DNA from: Novosphingobium rosa NBRC 15208
GTDB taxonomy: Bacteria > Pseudomonadota > Alphaproteobacteria > Sphingomonadales > Sphingomonadaceae
DNA: 64,000 nucleotides
NCBI RefSeq assembly: GCF_001598555.1
Contig: NZ_BCZE01000044.1
Coordinates: 1-64,000 of the forward strand
Reading direction: 5' to 3'
Shown piece after piece: positions 7,589-15,971 of this stretch. Numbering within the stretch: position 1 is the stretch's first letter; every line of letters starts with the position of its first letter. The notes below the pieces were generated by a model. That model saw only the letters and a program-made list of their open reading frames with translations, searched no databases and was not told the DNA's origin. The translations under genes were made by a program, and so were the position numbers.

Positions 7589-9154
7589 ATGGGTGATGCC
7601 TTCGGCCTTGCCCATGATCGCCTGACCACCTTGTGGGATGAGCTGGCCTATCATGCATCCGCCACGCCGGATCGCGCCGCTCTGGCCTTTGCGGGCCGCA
7701 CGACGACCTATGCGGCGCTGCATGACCAGTCCGAGGCCATGGCCACGCGTCTGATCGCGGCGGGTTTCGGGCCGGGCGACCGCATCGGCTATCTGGGCAA
7801 AAACAGCGACAGCTATTTCGTGCTGCTCTATGCTGTCGCACGGATCGGGTTGGTGCTGGTGCCGCTCAACTGGCGTCTGGCCGAAGCCGAGATGGCCTTT
7901 ATCGTGGCGGATGCCGCCATGCGCAGCCTCTATGCCGATGCGGCGTTTCTCGCCATGGCCAGCAGGCTGGCGGCGCGGGAGGATATTCCGGCGATGCTGC
8001 TGGACTATGCCGCGCTCCTGCCCAGATCGCGGGTTGCTCTGCCGCCCTTTGTCGCCGATCCGCATCGGATCGTGTTCCAGGTCTATACTTCGGGTACCAC
8101 GGGGCGCCCCAAGGGGGCCATGCTCACCCATGCGAATATGCTGGCCTTGCGGGCGCCAGGCTATCGCGCCGGCTTTGCCTGGTTTCCCCGGCGCGACGAT
8201 ACGGTGGCGCTTGTCTTGCCGGTCGCTCATATCGCCGGCACGGCTTACGCGCTTTTCGGGCTTTACGCCGGGGCGCAGGTGGCAATCACCAGCGAGTTCG
8301 ATCCGCCCGGCGTGCTGGCGCTGATCGAGCGCCACAGGGTCAGCCATATCTTGCTGGCGCCCGCCGCGATGCAACTGCTGATGCAGCATCCGGGTGTGGA
8401 GAGGCGTGACCTGTCCTCGCTGAAATTTATCACCTATGGCGCCGCGCCCATCGCCGAGGCGCTGCTGCGTGCCGCGATGGCGCTGTTTGGCTGCGATTTC
8501 ATCCAGATGTATGGGATGACCGAGGCGGCGGGCGGTGTTGTCGCCTTGTCACCGGAGGATCACCTGTCAAGCCAGGCAGACCGTCTGCGCTCGGCTGGGC
8601 GGGCCATGCCGGGGGTGGAGCTGGCGGTTGTCGATGATGAATGGGGCTCCCTGCCCGCCGGGCAGATCGGAGAGATTGCCATACGTTCGCCCTCGGTGAT
8701 GGCGGGCTATTGGCGGAGGCCGGATGCCGATGTGGAAGTCCTGCGCCCCGATGGCTGGATGCGCACCGGCGATATCGGGCGCATGGATGCCGAGGGCTAT
8801 CTCTACGTGCTCGACCGGGCGAAGGACACGATCATCACAGGCGGCGAGAATGTCTATCCTGCCGAGGTCGAGAATGCGATCTTCGGTCATCCCGCCGTGC
8901 TGGACGTTGCCGTGGTAAGCGCGCCGTCGGTGACATGGGGCGAGGATGTGGTGGCCATTCTGGTGCCCCGTCCGGGGACTGCTGCCCCCACGCTGGTGGA
9001 GATCCGCGCCTGGCTGGAGGGGCGGATTGCCCGTTTCAAGATGCCCCGGCGTGTGGTTCTGGCGGCCACGCTGCCCCGCAACGCCGGCAACAAGCTGCTG
9101 CGCCGGGAGTTGCGCGCGCCGTTCTGGGCGGAAGAGAAAGGTGCGGTCGGCTGA
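7589..9154 (+). CDS. Acyl-CoA synthetase (AMP-forming, ANL superfamily)
   Basis: 521-residue adenylate-forming ligase: acid + ATP + CoA gives acyl-CoA + AMP + PPi. The P-loop YTSGTTGRPKG, the YGMTEAAG aromatic/acid motif, the RTGDIG hinge region, GGENVYPAEVE, and a C-terminal lysine in RNAGNKLLRREL are all visible. The start at 7589 follows the hydratase stop by four bases and has only a weak ribosome site, suggesting translational coupling. The family includes FadD and steroid-acid ligases such as FadD3 and FadD17/19; the acid cannot be predicted from these motifs. Confidence 0.92.
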   Translation: MGDAFGLAHDRLTTLWDELAYHASATPDRAALAFAGRTTTYAALHDQSEAMATRLIAAGFGPGDRIGYLGKNSDSYFVLLYAVARIGLVLVPLNWRLAEAEMAFIVADAAMRSLYADAAFLAMASRLAAREDIPAMLLDYAALLPRSRVALPPFVADPHRIVFQVYTSGTTGRPKGAMLTHANMLALRAPGYRAGFAWFPRRDDTVALVLPVAHIAGTAYALFGLYAGAQVAITSEFDPPGVLALIERHRVSHILLAPAAMQLLMQHPGVERRDLSSLKFITYGAAPIAEALLRAAMALFGCDFIQMYGMTEAAGGVVALSPEDHLSSQADRLRSAGRAMPGVELAVVDDEWGSLPAGQIGEIAIRSPSVMAGYWRRPDADVEVLRPDGWMRTGDIGRMDAEGYLYVLDRAKDTIITGGENVYPAEVENAIFGHPAVLDVAVVSAPSVTWGEDVVAILVPRPGTAAPTLVEIRAWLEGRIARFKMPRRVVLAATLPRNAGNKLLRRELRAPFWAEEKGAVG

Positions 9155-9260
9155 CAGCTTGCCCGTGGACGCAGCCGGTCTTGTCCCCCTGCACTGACCG
9201 CTTGGCGCGACCGGTTTCCTGCGACACCACGGATGGACGTTCAGCAAGGATATCTGTGTC

Positions 9261-10421
9261 ATGACTGTCGATGTGGCTTTGGACCGTGAGAGCCTGTTTA
9301 CGCCTCTGACTATTCGCGGTGTCACGGTGCGCAACCGGATCGTCATGTCGGCGATGACGCGCGGCTTCTGTCCGGATGGTGTGCCGACCGAGGATGTCGT
9401 GGCCTATTACCGCCGCCGCGCGGAAGGGGGAACCGGGCTGATCATCACCGAGGGCGTGGCGGTGGATCACGCTGCAGCCCTGGGCGATGCCGGTCTGGGC
9501 GAAAACAACGTTCCGGTGATGAGCGGCGACGCGCTGGATGGCTGGGCGGAGGTGGTCAAGGCCGTGCATCAGCATGGCGGGCGGATCATACCGCAACTCT
9601 GGCATCAGGGGGCCATGCGCAAGCCGGGCACCGGCCCCAACCCGGATGTGCCCAGCGTCAGCCCGTCGGGCCTCTGGGGCCCGCTGGGCCGGATGACGTC
9701 GATCAACCCGACAAGCATCCCCAAGGATCCCGTCATCGGCGTGCCGATGAGCGAAGAGGATATCGAGGATGCCATCGCGGCTTTCGTGCGCAGTGCGGTC
9801 AATGCGGTGGCGGTGGGTTTCGACGGGATCGCGCTGCATGGCGGCCATGGCTATCTGATCGACAATTTCCTGTGGGAAGGAACCAACCAACGCGATGACC
9901 GCTGGGGCGGAGACCGCAATCGTCGCTCTGCCTTCGGGGCGGAGATCGTGCGCCGTATCCGCGCGGAAATTGGCCAGGACCTGCCAATCTTCTTCCGCTT
10001 TTCGCAGTGGAAGCAGCAGGATTTCCGCGCGACACTGGCCGATACGCCAGAAGAACTGGCCGACGTTTTGCAGCCATTGGCCGATGCGGGGGTCGATGTC
10101 TTCGATGCCAGCGTGCGTTATTACAACCGCGCGGGTTTTGAAGGATCGCCGGACTCGCTGGCGGGCTGGGCGCGCAAGGTGACCGGTGCCCTGTCGATGG
10201 CGGTCGGCGGTGTCGGCATCAACCAGGGCATGTACGATCGCGTGAAGGCAACCGCCGCCGTGACCGACTTTGCCCCCTTGCTTGAGCGGTTCAGCAAGGA
10301 AGAATTCGATCTGGTTGCGGTGGGGCGGGCGATGATCGGCGACCCTGAATGGACCAGAAAGTTTCGCGATCATGCCGATCCGCGCCCTTATCGCGCCGAG
10401 GATGATGGAATCTTGTCCTGA
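9261..10421 (+). CDS. NADH:flavin oxidoreductase, old yellow enzyme family (single domain)
   Basis: 386-residue FMN TIM-barrel protein. It starts FTPLTIRGVTVRNRIVMSAM as in the OYE-like half of dienoyl-CoA reductases, has QLWHQGA near residue 115 and HGGHGYLIDNFL with NQRDDRWGG around 193-215, but it lacks the Fe-S cysteines and the C-terminal FAD/NAD domain that the gene at the left edge has. OYEs reduce electron-poor C=C bonds, for example enones of steroid or terpenoid rings. It sits alone between the ligase unit (106 bp gap) and the thiolase operon (101 bp gap). Confidence 0.92.
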   Translation: MTVDVALDRESLFTPLTIRGVTVRNRIVMSAMTRGFCPDGVPTEDVVAYYRRRAEGGTGLIITEGVAVDHAAALGDAGLGENNVPVMSGDALDGWAEVVKAVHQHGGRIIPQLWHQGAMRKPGTGPNPDVPSVSPSGLWGPLGRMTSINPTSIPKDPVIGVPMSEEDIEDAIAAFVRSAVNAVAVGFDGIALHGGHGYLIDNFLWEGTNQRDDRWGGDRNRRSAFGAEIVRRIRAEIGQDLPIFFRFSQWKQQDFRATLADTPEELADVLQPLADAGVDVFDASVRYYNRAGFEGSPDSLAGWARKVTGALSMAVGGVGINQGMYDRVKATAAVTDFAPLLERFSKEEFDLVAVGRAMIGDPEWTRKFRDHADPRPYRAEDDGILS

Positions 10422-10482
10422 GTTGAAGGTCATGTTGCCCGGCCTGCGCGCGCTATGGCCTGAATTGGCAAACAAAGTCATC

Positions 10483-10497
10483 ATGTTTTCGAAACAT
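10483..10497. promoter_or_regulatory. Inverted repeat upstream of the thiolase operon
   Basis: Perfect arms ATGTTT (10483-10488) and AAACAT (10492-10497) around a TCG centre lie 25 bases before the thiolase start, in the AT-rich part of an otherwise GC-rich 101 bp gap. Candidate operator for one of the local regulators; no second copy was found by eye. Confidence 0.35.
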
Positions 10498-10522
10498 TAC
10501 AGTATTCCCGAAGAGGATCAGC

Positions 10523-11701
10523 ATGCAGAACGTGCCTGTTATCATCGATATCGTTCGCTCCCCGATGGGGCGGGGCAAGGCGGGTGGCATCCTGTCCGGT
10601 GTTCATCCCGCCGATCTTTTGCGCCAGGTGCTGGTGGCGCTGGTCGAGCGCAACAAGCTTGATCCTGGCGCGGTCGATGATCTGATCATGGGCTGCGTCA
10701 GCCAGGCGGGCGAGCAGGCCGTGCCGGTTGGCCGCACCGCCTGGCTGGCGGCCGGCTATCCCACCCATGTGCCCTGCACCATGGTCGAACGACGCTGCGG
10801 ATCGAGCCAGCAGGCGGTGCATTTCGCGGCGCAGGGCGTCGCCGCGGGCGCTTATGACATCGTGCTGGCAGGCGGAATCGAATCCATGAGCAGGGTGCCG
10901 ATGGGCTCGGCCCGGATGGGGGCCGACCCGCATGGGGTCGCCTATGACCAGCGCTTTCCCGACACGGTCGGCCAGGGCGTGGCGGCCGAGCTGATCGCCG
11001 CGCGCTGGCAGATCGACCGCGACGCAATGGATGCCTATTCCGCGCGTTCGCACCAACTGGCCGAGGCCACGCGTCTGGCGGGCGGGCTGGGCCATGAAAT
11101 TGTTCCCATCGAAACCCCCGACGGCGTCGTCGCGCAGGATGAGACGATCCGTGCCACCACCACCGCCGAAGGGCTGGCGCAGCTGCGCACCTCGTTCAAC
11201 AATGATGTGCTTGCCGCGCGTTTTCCCGAAATCAGCTGGAGCATCACGGCGGGCAATTCCTCGCAGATCACCGATGGAGCCTCGGTCGCGCTGATTATGT
11301 CGGAAAAGGCCGCCAACCGGCTTGGCCTGCAGCCCAAGGCACGTTTCGTGGCCTTCGATGTCATCGGCGATGATCCCCTGCTGATGCTGACCGCGCCGAT
11401 CCCCGCCACCCATCGCGTGTTGCGCAAGGCTGGCCTGTCGATCGAGGTCATGGACCATATCGAGGTCAATGAGGCTTTCGCGCCGGTGCCGCTGGCCTGG
11501 CTCAAGGAGCTGAAGGCCGATCCGGCCCGGCTCAATCCGCGCGGCGGGGCGATCGCGCTGGGGCATCCGCTGGGCGCTTCGGGCACACGGCTGATGGGCT
11601 CGATGCTGCAGGGGCTGATCGAAACCGGCGGGCGCTATGGCCTGCAGACCATGTGCGAGGCCGGGGGCCTAGCCAATGCAACGATTATCGAACGCTTCTA
11701 A
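10523..11701 (+). CDS. Acetyl-CoA C-acyltransferase (thiolase)
   Basis: 392-residue degradative thiolase. The catalytic triad is complete: Cys92 in ERRCGSS, His348 in ALGHPLGASG, and Cys378 in MCEAGG. It cleaves 3-ketoacyl-CoA with CoA to release acetyl-CoA or propionyl-CoA. It heads a rightward operon with tight spacing (15 bp to the next gene) that supplies all four steps of one beta-oxidation round. The ending CEAGGLAN is typical of thiolases acting on bulky substrates such as FadA5/FadA6, but this is resemblance only. Confidence 0.94.
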   Translation: MQNVPVIIDIVRSPMGRGKAGGILSGVHPADLLRQVLVALVERNKLDPGAVDDLIMGCVSQAGEQAVPVGRTAWLAAGYPTHVPCTMVERRCGSSQQAVHFAAQGVAAGAYDIVLAGGIESMSRVPMGSARMGADPHGVAYDQRFPDTVGQGVAAELIAARWQIDRDAMDAYSARSHQLAEATRLAGGLGHEIVPIETPDGVVAQDETIRATTTAEGLAQLRTSFNNDVLAARFPEISWSITAGNSSQITDGASVALIMSEKAANRLGLQPKARFVAFDVIGDDPLLMLTAPIPATHRVLRKAGLSIEVMDHIEVNEAFAPVPLAWLKELKADPARLNPRGGAIALGHPLGASGTRLMGSMLQGLIETGGRYGLQTMCEAGGLANATIIERF

Positions 11702-11716
11702 GCAGGGTGATGGACC

Positions 11717-12478
11717 ATGGAGATCAAGGGTATTGTCGCAGTCGTCACGGGCGGGGCATCGGGCCTGGGGCGCGCGACGGCGGAAAAGCTGGTGGCCACG
11801 GGGGCCCGCGTGGTCATCGCCGATTTGGCGCCGAACGGTGAGGAGGTCGCGCGCGAGATCGGTGGCGGCACGCGTTTCGTGGCCGCCGATGTCACCAACA
11901 CCGAGCAGATGGACGCTGTCTTCGATGTGGCGCAGGAACTGGGCACCTTGCGTGCCGTGGTGCATTGCGCCGGGCGCGGCGGCCCGATCCGGGTGGTCGA
12001 CCGGGAGGGAAATCCCGGCTCGCTGGAGGTCTATGAGACCGTCGTCCGCATCAATCTGATCGGCAGCTTCAACGTGTTGCGCCTTGGCGCCGCGCGCATG
12101 GCCAAGAATGAACCGGTTGAGGGTGAGCGCGGGGTGGTCATCATGACGGCTTCGGTGGCCGCCTTCGAAGGGCAGATTGGACAGATTCCCTATGCTTCGG
12201 CCAAGGCGGGCATCGTGGGCATGACCATCGTGGCCGCGCGCGATCTGGCCAGCCACCAGATCCGCGTCTGCACCATTGCCCCTGGCACCTTCGACACGCC
12301 GATCCTGGAACGCGTGAAGGAAGACGTCCGCGAGGCGCTGGCCGCAGCTGTGCCGCATCCGCGTCGGCTGGGCCGCCCCAGCGAATTCGCGCTGCTGGCC
12401 GAGCAGATCATCGCCAACCCGATGCTCAATGGGGAAACCATCCGCATCGATGGCGCCATTCGGATGCCCCCGCGATGA
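11717..12478 (+). CDS. SDR 3-hydroxyacyl-CoA dehydrogenase, HSD17B10 (type II HADH)-like
   Basis: 253-residue SDR that closely follows human 17-beta-HSD10 in its second half: GQIGQIPYASAK, GIVGMT, then IRVCTIAPG and a C-terminal NGETIRIDGAIRM. TGGASGLGRA binds NAD, and the Tyr-x-x-x-Lys pair is intact. HSD10-type enzymes oxidise 3-hydroxy-2-methylacyl-CoAs and also steroid hydroxyls, which suits a branched or steroid-derived intermediate. It overlaps the next gene by the sequence ATGA, so translation is coupled. Confidence 0.93.
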   Translation: MEIKGIVAVVTGGASGLGRATAEKLVATGARVVIADLAPNGEEVAREIGGGTRFVAADVTNTEQMDAVFDVAQELGTLRAVVHCAGRGGPIRVVDREGNPGSLEVYETVVRINLIGSFNVLRLGAARMAKNEPVEGERGVVIMTASVAAFEGQIGQIPYASAKAGIVGMTIVAARDLASHQIRVCTIAPGTFDTPILERVKEDVREALAAAVPHPRRLGRPSEFALLAEQIIANPMLNGETIRIDGAIRMPPR

Positions 12479-13275
12479 GCGAGTTCGTTCTTGCCGACTT
12501 CTCGCAGGGCATTCTGACCCTCACGCTGAACCTGCCCGAAGCGCGCAATCCCATTTCGAAACCGCCGGTGATCGATGCACTCTGTACTGCGATCACCGAG
12601 GCGGACAGGAATCTGGATTGCCGGGTGGTGATCCTTACCGGGGCCGGATCGGCCTTTTCGACGGGGGGGGATATCGCCTCGATGCGCCAGGGCGGCGGGC
12701 TGAACGATCCGGCGCCAACGATCACCAGGCGCAACTACCGCAACGGGATCCAACGGCTGCCCCTGCTGTTCGAGAGCATCGAGGTGCCGGTCATCGCGGC
12801 GGTCAATGGCCCGGCCATCGGGGCGGGCTGCGATCTGGCCTGCATGTGCGACATTCGCATCGCGGCCGATACCGCCAAATTCGCCGAAAGCTTCGTGAAG
12901 ATGGGCATCGTGCCCGGCGATGGCGGGGCCTGGCTGCTGCCGCGCATCGTGGGCTGGTCCAAGGCCAGCGAGATGGCCTTCACCGGCGATCTGCTCGATG
13001 CGGCGCAGGCTTTGGCTTGCGGTCTGGTGTCGAGGGTGGTGCCCGCCGCCGCGTTGGCAGGGGAGGCGCGTGCTCTCGCGGAGCGCATCGCGGCCAATCC
13101 GCCCCATGCCGTGCGCATGACCAAGCGGCTGATCCGGGAAAGCCGGCTGGCCAGCCTGTCGGCCATTCTGGAGGCCTCGGCGGCGGCGCAGGCCTTGTGT
13201 CATACCACGCGGGATCACGCCGAGGCGGTGAACGCGTTTCTTGAAAAGCGCCCGCCTGTTTTTACCGGCCAATAA
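12475..13275 (+). CDS. Crotonase-fold protein with GDGG aspartate and no hydratase Glu pair
   Basis: 266-residue enoyl-CoA hydratase/isomerase family protein. AFSTGGDI forms the oxyanion hole. At the two hydratase glutamate positions it has Asp120 (GAGCDLA) and Phe140, and it carries Asp149 in PGDGG, the same turn as the crotonase at 1203-1970. Such members are often isomerases, ring hydrolases or decarboxylases, not hydratases. Start overlaps the upstream SDR stop by four bases. A G8 tract lies at 12663-12670 but the frame continues through it. The product is probably an operon-specific C=C isomerase or C-C hydrolase; this is inference. Confidence 0.88.
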   Translation: MSEFVLADFSQGILTLTLNLPEARNPISKPPVIDALCTAITEADRNLDCRVVILTGAGSAFSTGGDIASMRQGGGLNDPAPTITRRNYRNGIQRLPLLFESIEVPVIAAVNGPAIGAGCDLACMCDIRIAADTAKFAESFVKMGIVPGDGGAWLLPRIVGWSKASEMAFTGDLLDAAQALACGLVSRVVPAAALAGEARALAERIAANPPHAVRMTKRLIRESRLASLSAILEASAAAQALCHTTRDHAEAVNAFLEKRPPVFTGQ

Positions 13276-13290
13276 ATTCGGGGACTTGCT

Positions 13291-14469
13291 GTGAGCGACC
13301 AAGACCAGACACACGCCTTGCGGGCCGAACTTCGCCAGTGGCTGGCCCGGAACCTGCCCGCCGATTGGCGCGACCATCAGCATGGGGACAATCTTCCCGG
13401 CTTCCTGGCGGCGCAAAAGGCCTGGTTCGCCCGTCTGGTCGAGGGGGGCTATGCCACGCCGCACTGGCCAAAGGATTATGCGGGCGGGGGCCGTTCCCTG
13501 CCCGAGCAGATCGCCATCTTCGAGGAGTTGGCACGCGCGGGCGCCCCGCGCATGAGCCTGTTCTTCGTCTCGCTCTACCATGCCGCGATGACGCTGGTGG
13601 AATGCGGCACAGAGGCGCAGCGCGCCCGCCATCTGCCGGCGATCCTGAAGGGAGAGATCTGGTGCCAAGGCTTTTCCGAGCCGGGCGCCGGTTCGGATCT
13701 GGCCAGCCTGCGCACCCGTGCAGTGCGCAAGGGCGACCGCTACATCGTGTCCGGGCAGAAGATCTGGTCGACGCTGGGGCAATTTGCCGATCAGTGCCTG
13801 CTGCTGGTGCGCACCGACAGCAGCGGCCCGAAGCAGGGCGGCATCACCTTCCTGCTGATGGATATGAAATCCAAAGGCGTGGAAGTGCGCCCCATCAAGC
13901 AAATCACCGGCGATGAGGAATTCGCCGAGATCTTTCTGGATGAGGTCGAGATCCCGGTGGAAAATCTGGTCGGCCAGGAAAATAAGGGCTGGAAGGTTGC
14001 GCAGGTGACGCTCTCCTCGGAGCGGGGGCTGACGCTGGTGGAGCTGACCGAGCGTCTGGCGCTGTCCCTGTGGCGGCTGGTTGCAGCGGCTGGCGGGCAG
14101 GAGCGTCTCGATACGCAGAGCGCGCGCGCCGTGGTCGATATTGCGGCGCGCATCGAGGCCTTGCGGGCGATGCTGGCCACGCTGATGAGCAACCGGATGT
14201 CCGGGCAGGAGAGGGTTGGCGATGCCTCCATCCTGAAGCTGGCCTATGCGCGGCTGTCGCGTGATTTCACGGCGCTTGGCCTGCGGTTGGAGGGCTTGGC
14301 CGCACTGCGCGATACGGATTACATTCTGGGTGCCGGCTATGAAACTGGCAATTGGATGTTCGATTTTCTCAACAGTTATCAATACAATATTGCGGGCGGC
14401 AGCAACGAGATCCAGCGCAACATCATCGCGGAGCGCGTGTTGGGCATGCCACGGGAGGCGCTGGTATGA
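13291..14469 (+). CDS. Acyl-CoA dehydrogenase, alpha (catalytic-type) subunit of a two-gene pair
   Basis: 392-residue acyl-CoA dehydrogenase with SEPGAGSD, KIWSTLGQ and a C-terminal GGSNEIQRN...AERVLG. No Glu occupies the MCAD base position; Glu244 in SSERG is the likely base. GTG start at 13291 follows GGGG seven bases upstream. Its stop overlaps the start of a second, shorter acyl-CoA dehydrogenase (ATGA), the arrangement of the alpha2beta2 enzymes (FadE26-FadE27, FadE28-FadE29) used in mycobacterial cholesterol side-chain degradation. Each half makes part of the FAD and substrate site, so neither should work alone. Confidence 0.92.
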   Translation: MSDQDQTHALRAELRQWLARNLPADWRDHQHGDNLPGFLAAQKAWFARLVEGGYATPHWPKDYAGGGRSLPEQIAIFEELARAGAPRMSLFFVSLYHAAMTLVECGTEAQRARHLPAILKGEIWCQGFSEPGAGSDLASLRTRAVRKGDRYIVSGQKIWSTLGQFADQCLLLVRTDSSGPKQGGITFLLMDMKSKGVEVRPIKQITGDEEFAEIFLDEVEIPVENLVGQENKGWKVAQVTLSSERGLTLVELTERLALSLWRLVAAAGGQERLDTQSARAVVDIAARIEALRAMLATLMSNRMSGQERVGDASILKLAYARLSRDFTALGLRLEGLAALRDTDYILGAGYETGNWMFDFLNSYQYNIAGGSNEIQRNIIAERVLGMPREALV

Positions 14470-15509
14470 CGGTTCTGGACAGTGAGACGCGCATCGATCC
14501 CGAGGAGATCCGTGAAACCGCGCAGCGCTTCCTGGCGAATAAGGTCGAACGTCGCGCCGCCTGGGAGGGCAAGGATGCGGGATGCGCGGCGCTGGAGGCG
14601 GAGATGGCCGAACTGGGCTGGTATCTGCTGATCGTGCCCGAGGCGCAGGGCGGGCTGGGCCAGAGTTTCGAGGCGCTGGCCCCGATCTATGAGGAAATGG
14701 GGCGTGCTCTGGCGCCAAGCTGGCTGGCAGGAACGATGGCCGCCATCGATGTTCTGGCCACCGGTGGCCATGCGGAGGCTCTGTCGGATCTTGTCGGGCA
14801 GGGGTGGCGGATTGCGACCATCGTGTTGCCGGCGGGCCAGACTCCTGATCATGCGCAGGTGCGGATTGTGGGCGGGGCTGATCGTGCCACGCATCTTTTG
14901 CTGATCGCCGCCGATGGCTCCGCCGCGCGGCTGATCCCGGCCGATGCTGTGGGGGTCAGCCTTGTTCCGGTCGAGACATGGGATCGTGGCCGCGCTTATG
15001 CTGCCCTTTCGGTCGAGGGCGAGCAAGGCAGTCTGGCGGTGGATGGCAGTCTGGCCCTGGCCGTGGCCCAGGCCCATGGCGATCTGGCTCTGGCGTGGGA
15101 TTCCATCGGTGCGGCCTCGCAATGCCTGAGCGAAACCATCGATTATATGCTGGGGCGCCAGCAGTTCGGGCGGCCGATCGCATCGTTTCAGGCGCTCAAG
15201 CATCGCGCGGCGGATCACAAGGTAGCGCTGGAACTGGCCCGCGCTCTGGCGCGCCATGCCAGCAGCGCTTTCGCCCGCCGGAGCGAGGGCTGGGCGGTGC
15301 TGGCTGCTCAAAGCCGGATCCTGGCGGTCGAGGCTTTCCGGGCCATTGGCGAGGATGCGGTCCAGATGCATGGCGGTGTCGGCTTCACCTGGGAATACAA
15401 TTGCCATCTCTTCCTCAAGCGGGCCCTGGTGAATGAGGTGATGGATGGCACGCCCGATCAGATCCGTGACCGGATCGCCGCGCAGGTGGCCGCCCAAGCC
15501 ATGGGGTAA
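14466..15509 (+). CDS. Acyl-CoA dehydrogenase, beta subunit of the pair
   Basis: 347-residue acyl-CoA dehydrogenase homologue, shorter than the ~385-residue norm. It keeps the RQQFGRPIASFQALKH FAD-contact helix and QMHGGVGFTWE near the C-terminus, but the central substrate-binding beta domain is reduced and no SEPGAGSD-like motif is present. This is what partner subunits of heterotetrameric steroid FadE enzymes look like. ATG 14466 overlaps the stop of the alpha gene, giving coupled 1:1 synthesis. Electrons would leave through ETF. Confidence 0.91.
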   Translation: MTVLDSETRIDPEEIRETAQRFLANKVERRAAWEGKDAGCAALEAEMAELGWYLLIVPEAQGGLGQSFEALAPIYEEMGRALAPSWLAGTMAAIDVLATGGHAEALSDLVGQGWRIATIVLPAGQTPDHAQVRIVGGADRATHLLLIAADGSAARLIPADAVGVSLVPVETWDRGRAYAALSVEGEQGSLAVDGSLALAVAQAHGDLALAWDSIGAASQCLSETIDYMLGRQQFGRPIASFQALKHRAADHKVALELARALARHASSAFARRSEGWAVLAAQSRILAVEAFRAIGEDAVQMHGGVGFTWEYNCHLFLKRALVNEVMDGTPDQIRDRIAAQVAAQAMG

Positions 15510-15581
15510 GGTGGCCTGTAGCCAGAAAATCCTGCCTGTGAGGGGGCAGCTACAGCCATTCAATGAGGGGATCGTACAATC

Positions 15582-15899
15582 ATGGGTACATTGCTGATCG
15601 TCGACCGTGACGGCAAGGAGACCGCAGTCGAGGGGATCGCCGGTCGTTCCGTGATGGAAATCATGCGGGACAATGGTTTCGATGAGCTTCTGGCCTTGTG
15701 TGGGGGCAGCTGTTCCTGCGCGACATGCCACGTCTATGTGCACCCGGATTTTGCCGACCGGCTGCCACCGATAAGTTCTGACGAGGACGATCTGCTCGAC
15801 AGTTCCGACAATCGGAAGGAAAGCTCACGCCTGTCCTGTCAGCTCCGGTTCGAGGCTACCTTGGACGGCCTGAAGGTGGAGATCGCCCCGGAAGATTGA
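15582..15899 (+). CDS. [2Fe-2S] ferredoxin, adrenodoxin/putidaredoxin type
   Basis: 105-residue ferredoxin. Cluster ligands are Cys40, Cys46, Cys49 and Cys86 (C-x5-C-x2-C...C); the ATCHVYV stretch matches putidaredoxin. Cys44 is an additional cysteine inside the cluster loop. Such ferredoxins pass single electrons from an FAD reductase to a bacterial P450 or Rieske oxygenase. No ferredoxin reductase lies in the window. It ends the thiolase operon after a 72 bp gap, far from both the P450 (6 kb) and the Rieske gene (36 kb), so its partner is uncertain. Confidence 0.94.
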   Translation: MGTLLIVDRDGKETAVEGIAGRSVMEIMRDNGFDELLALCGGSCSCATCHVYVHPDFADRLPPISSDEDDLLDSSDNRKESSRLSCQLRFEATLDGLKVEIAPED

Positions 15900-15948
15900 A
15901 CCGCCCAAGGCCTGTACCCAACCGCCGCGCCATGCGTGGCGGGGGCTT

Positions 15949-15971
15949 GGCTCAATTGGGGGCTCAATTGG
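15949..15971. repeat. Short tandem duplication across the PQQ-dehydrogenase stop codon
   Basis: GGCTCAATTGGG (15949-15960) is followed directly by GGCTCAATTGG (15961-15971). The second copy contains the TGA stop (15964-15966, minus strand) of the quinoprotein gene, so the duplication does not alter the protein. It lies in the 64 bp convergent gap after the ferredoxin gene. Confidence 0.7.

Noticed and set aside
12663..12670. G8 tract as a second frameshift site
   Set aside because: The crotonase frame continues correctly through it to the expected C-terminus.
12190..14718. 842-codon open frame on the minus strand opposite the crotonase/acyl-CoA dehydrogenase genes
   Set aside because: It is antisense to clearly conserved proteins, rich in Arg/His/Gln/Gly as expected for the complementary reading of GC-rich codons, and has no domain.
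15516..15555. CTGTAGC/GCTACAG inverted repeat before the [2Fe-2S] ferredoxin gene
   Set aside because: 26-base loop and only seven pairs; could be chance in GC-rich sequence, so not listed as a feature.
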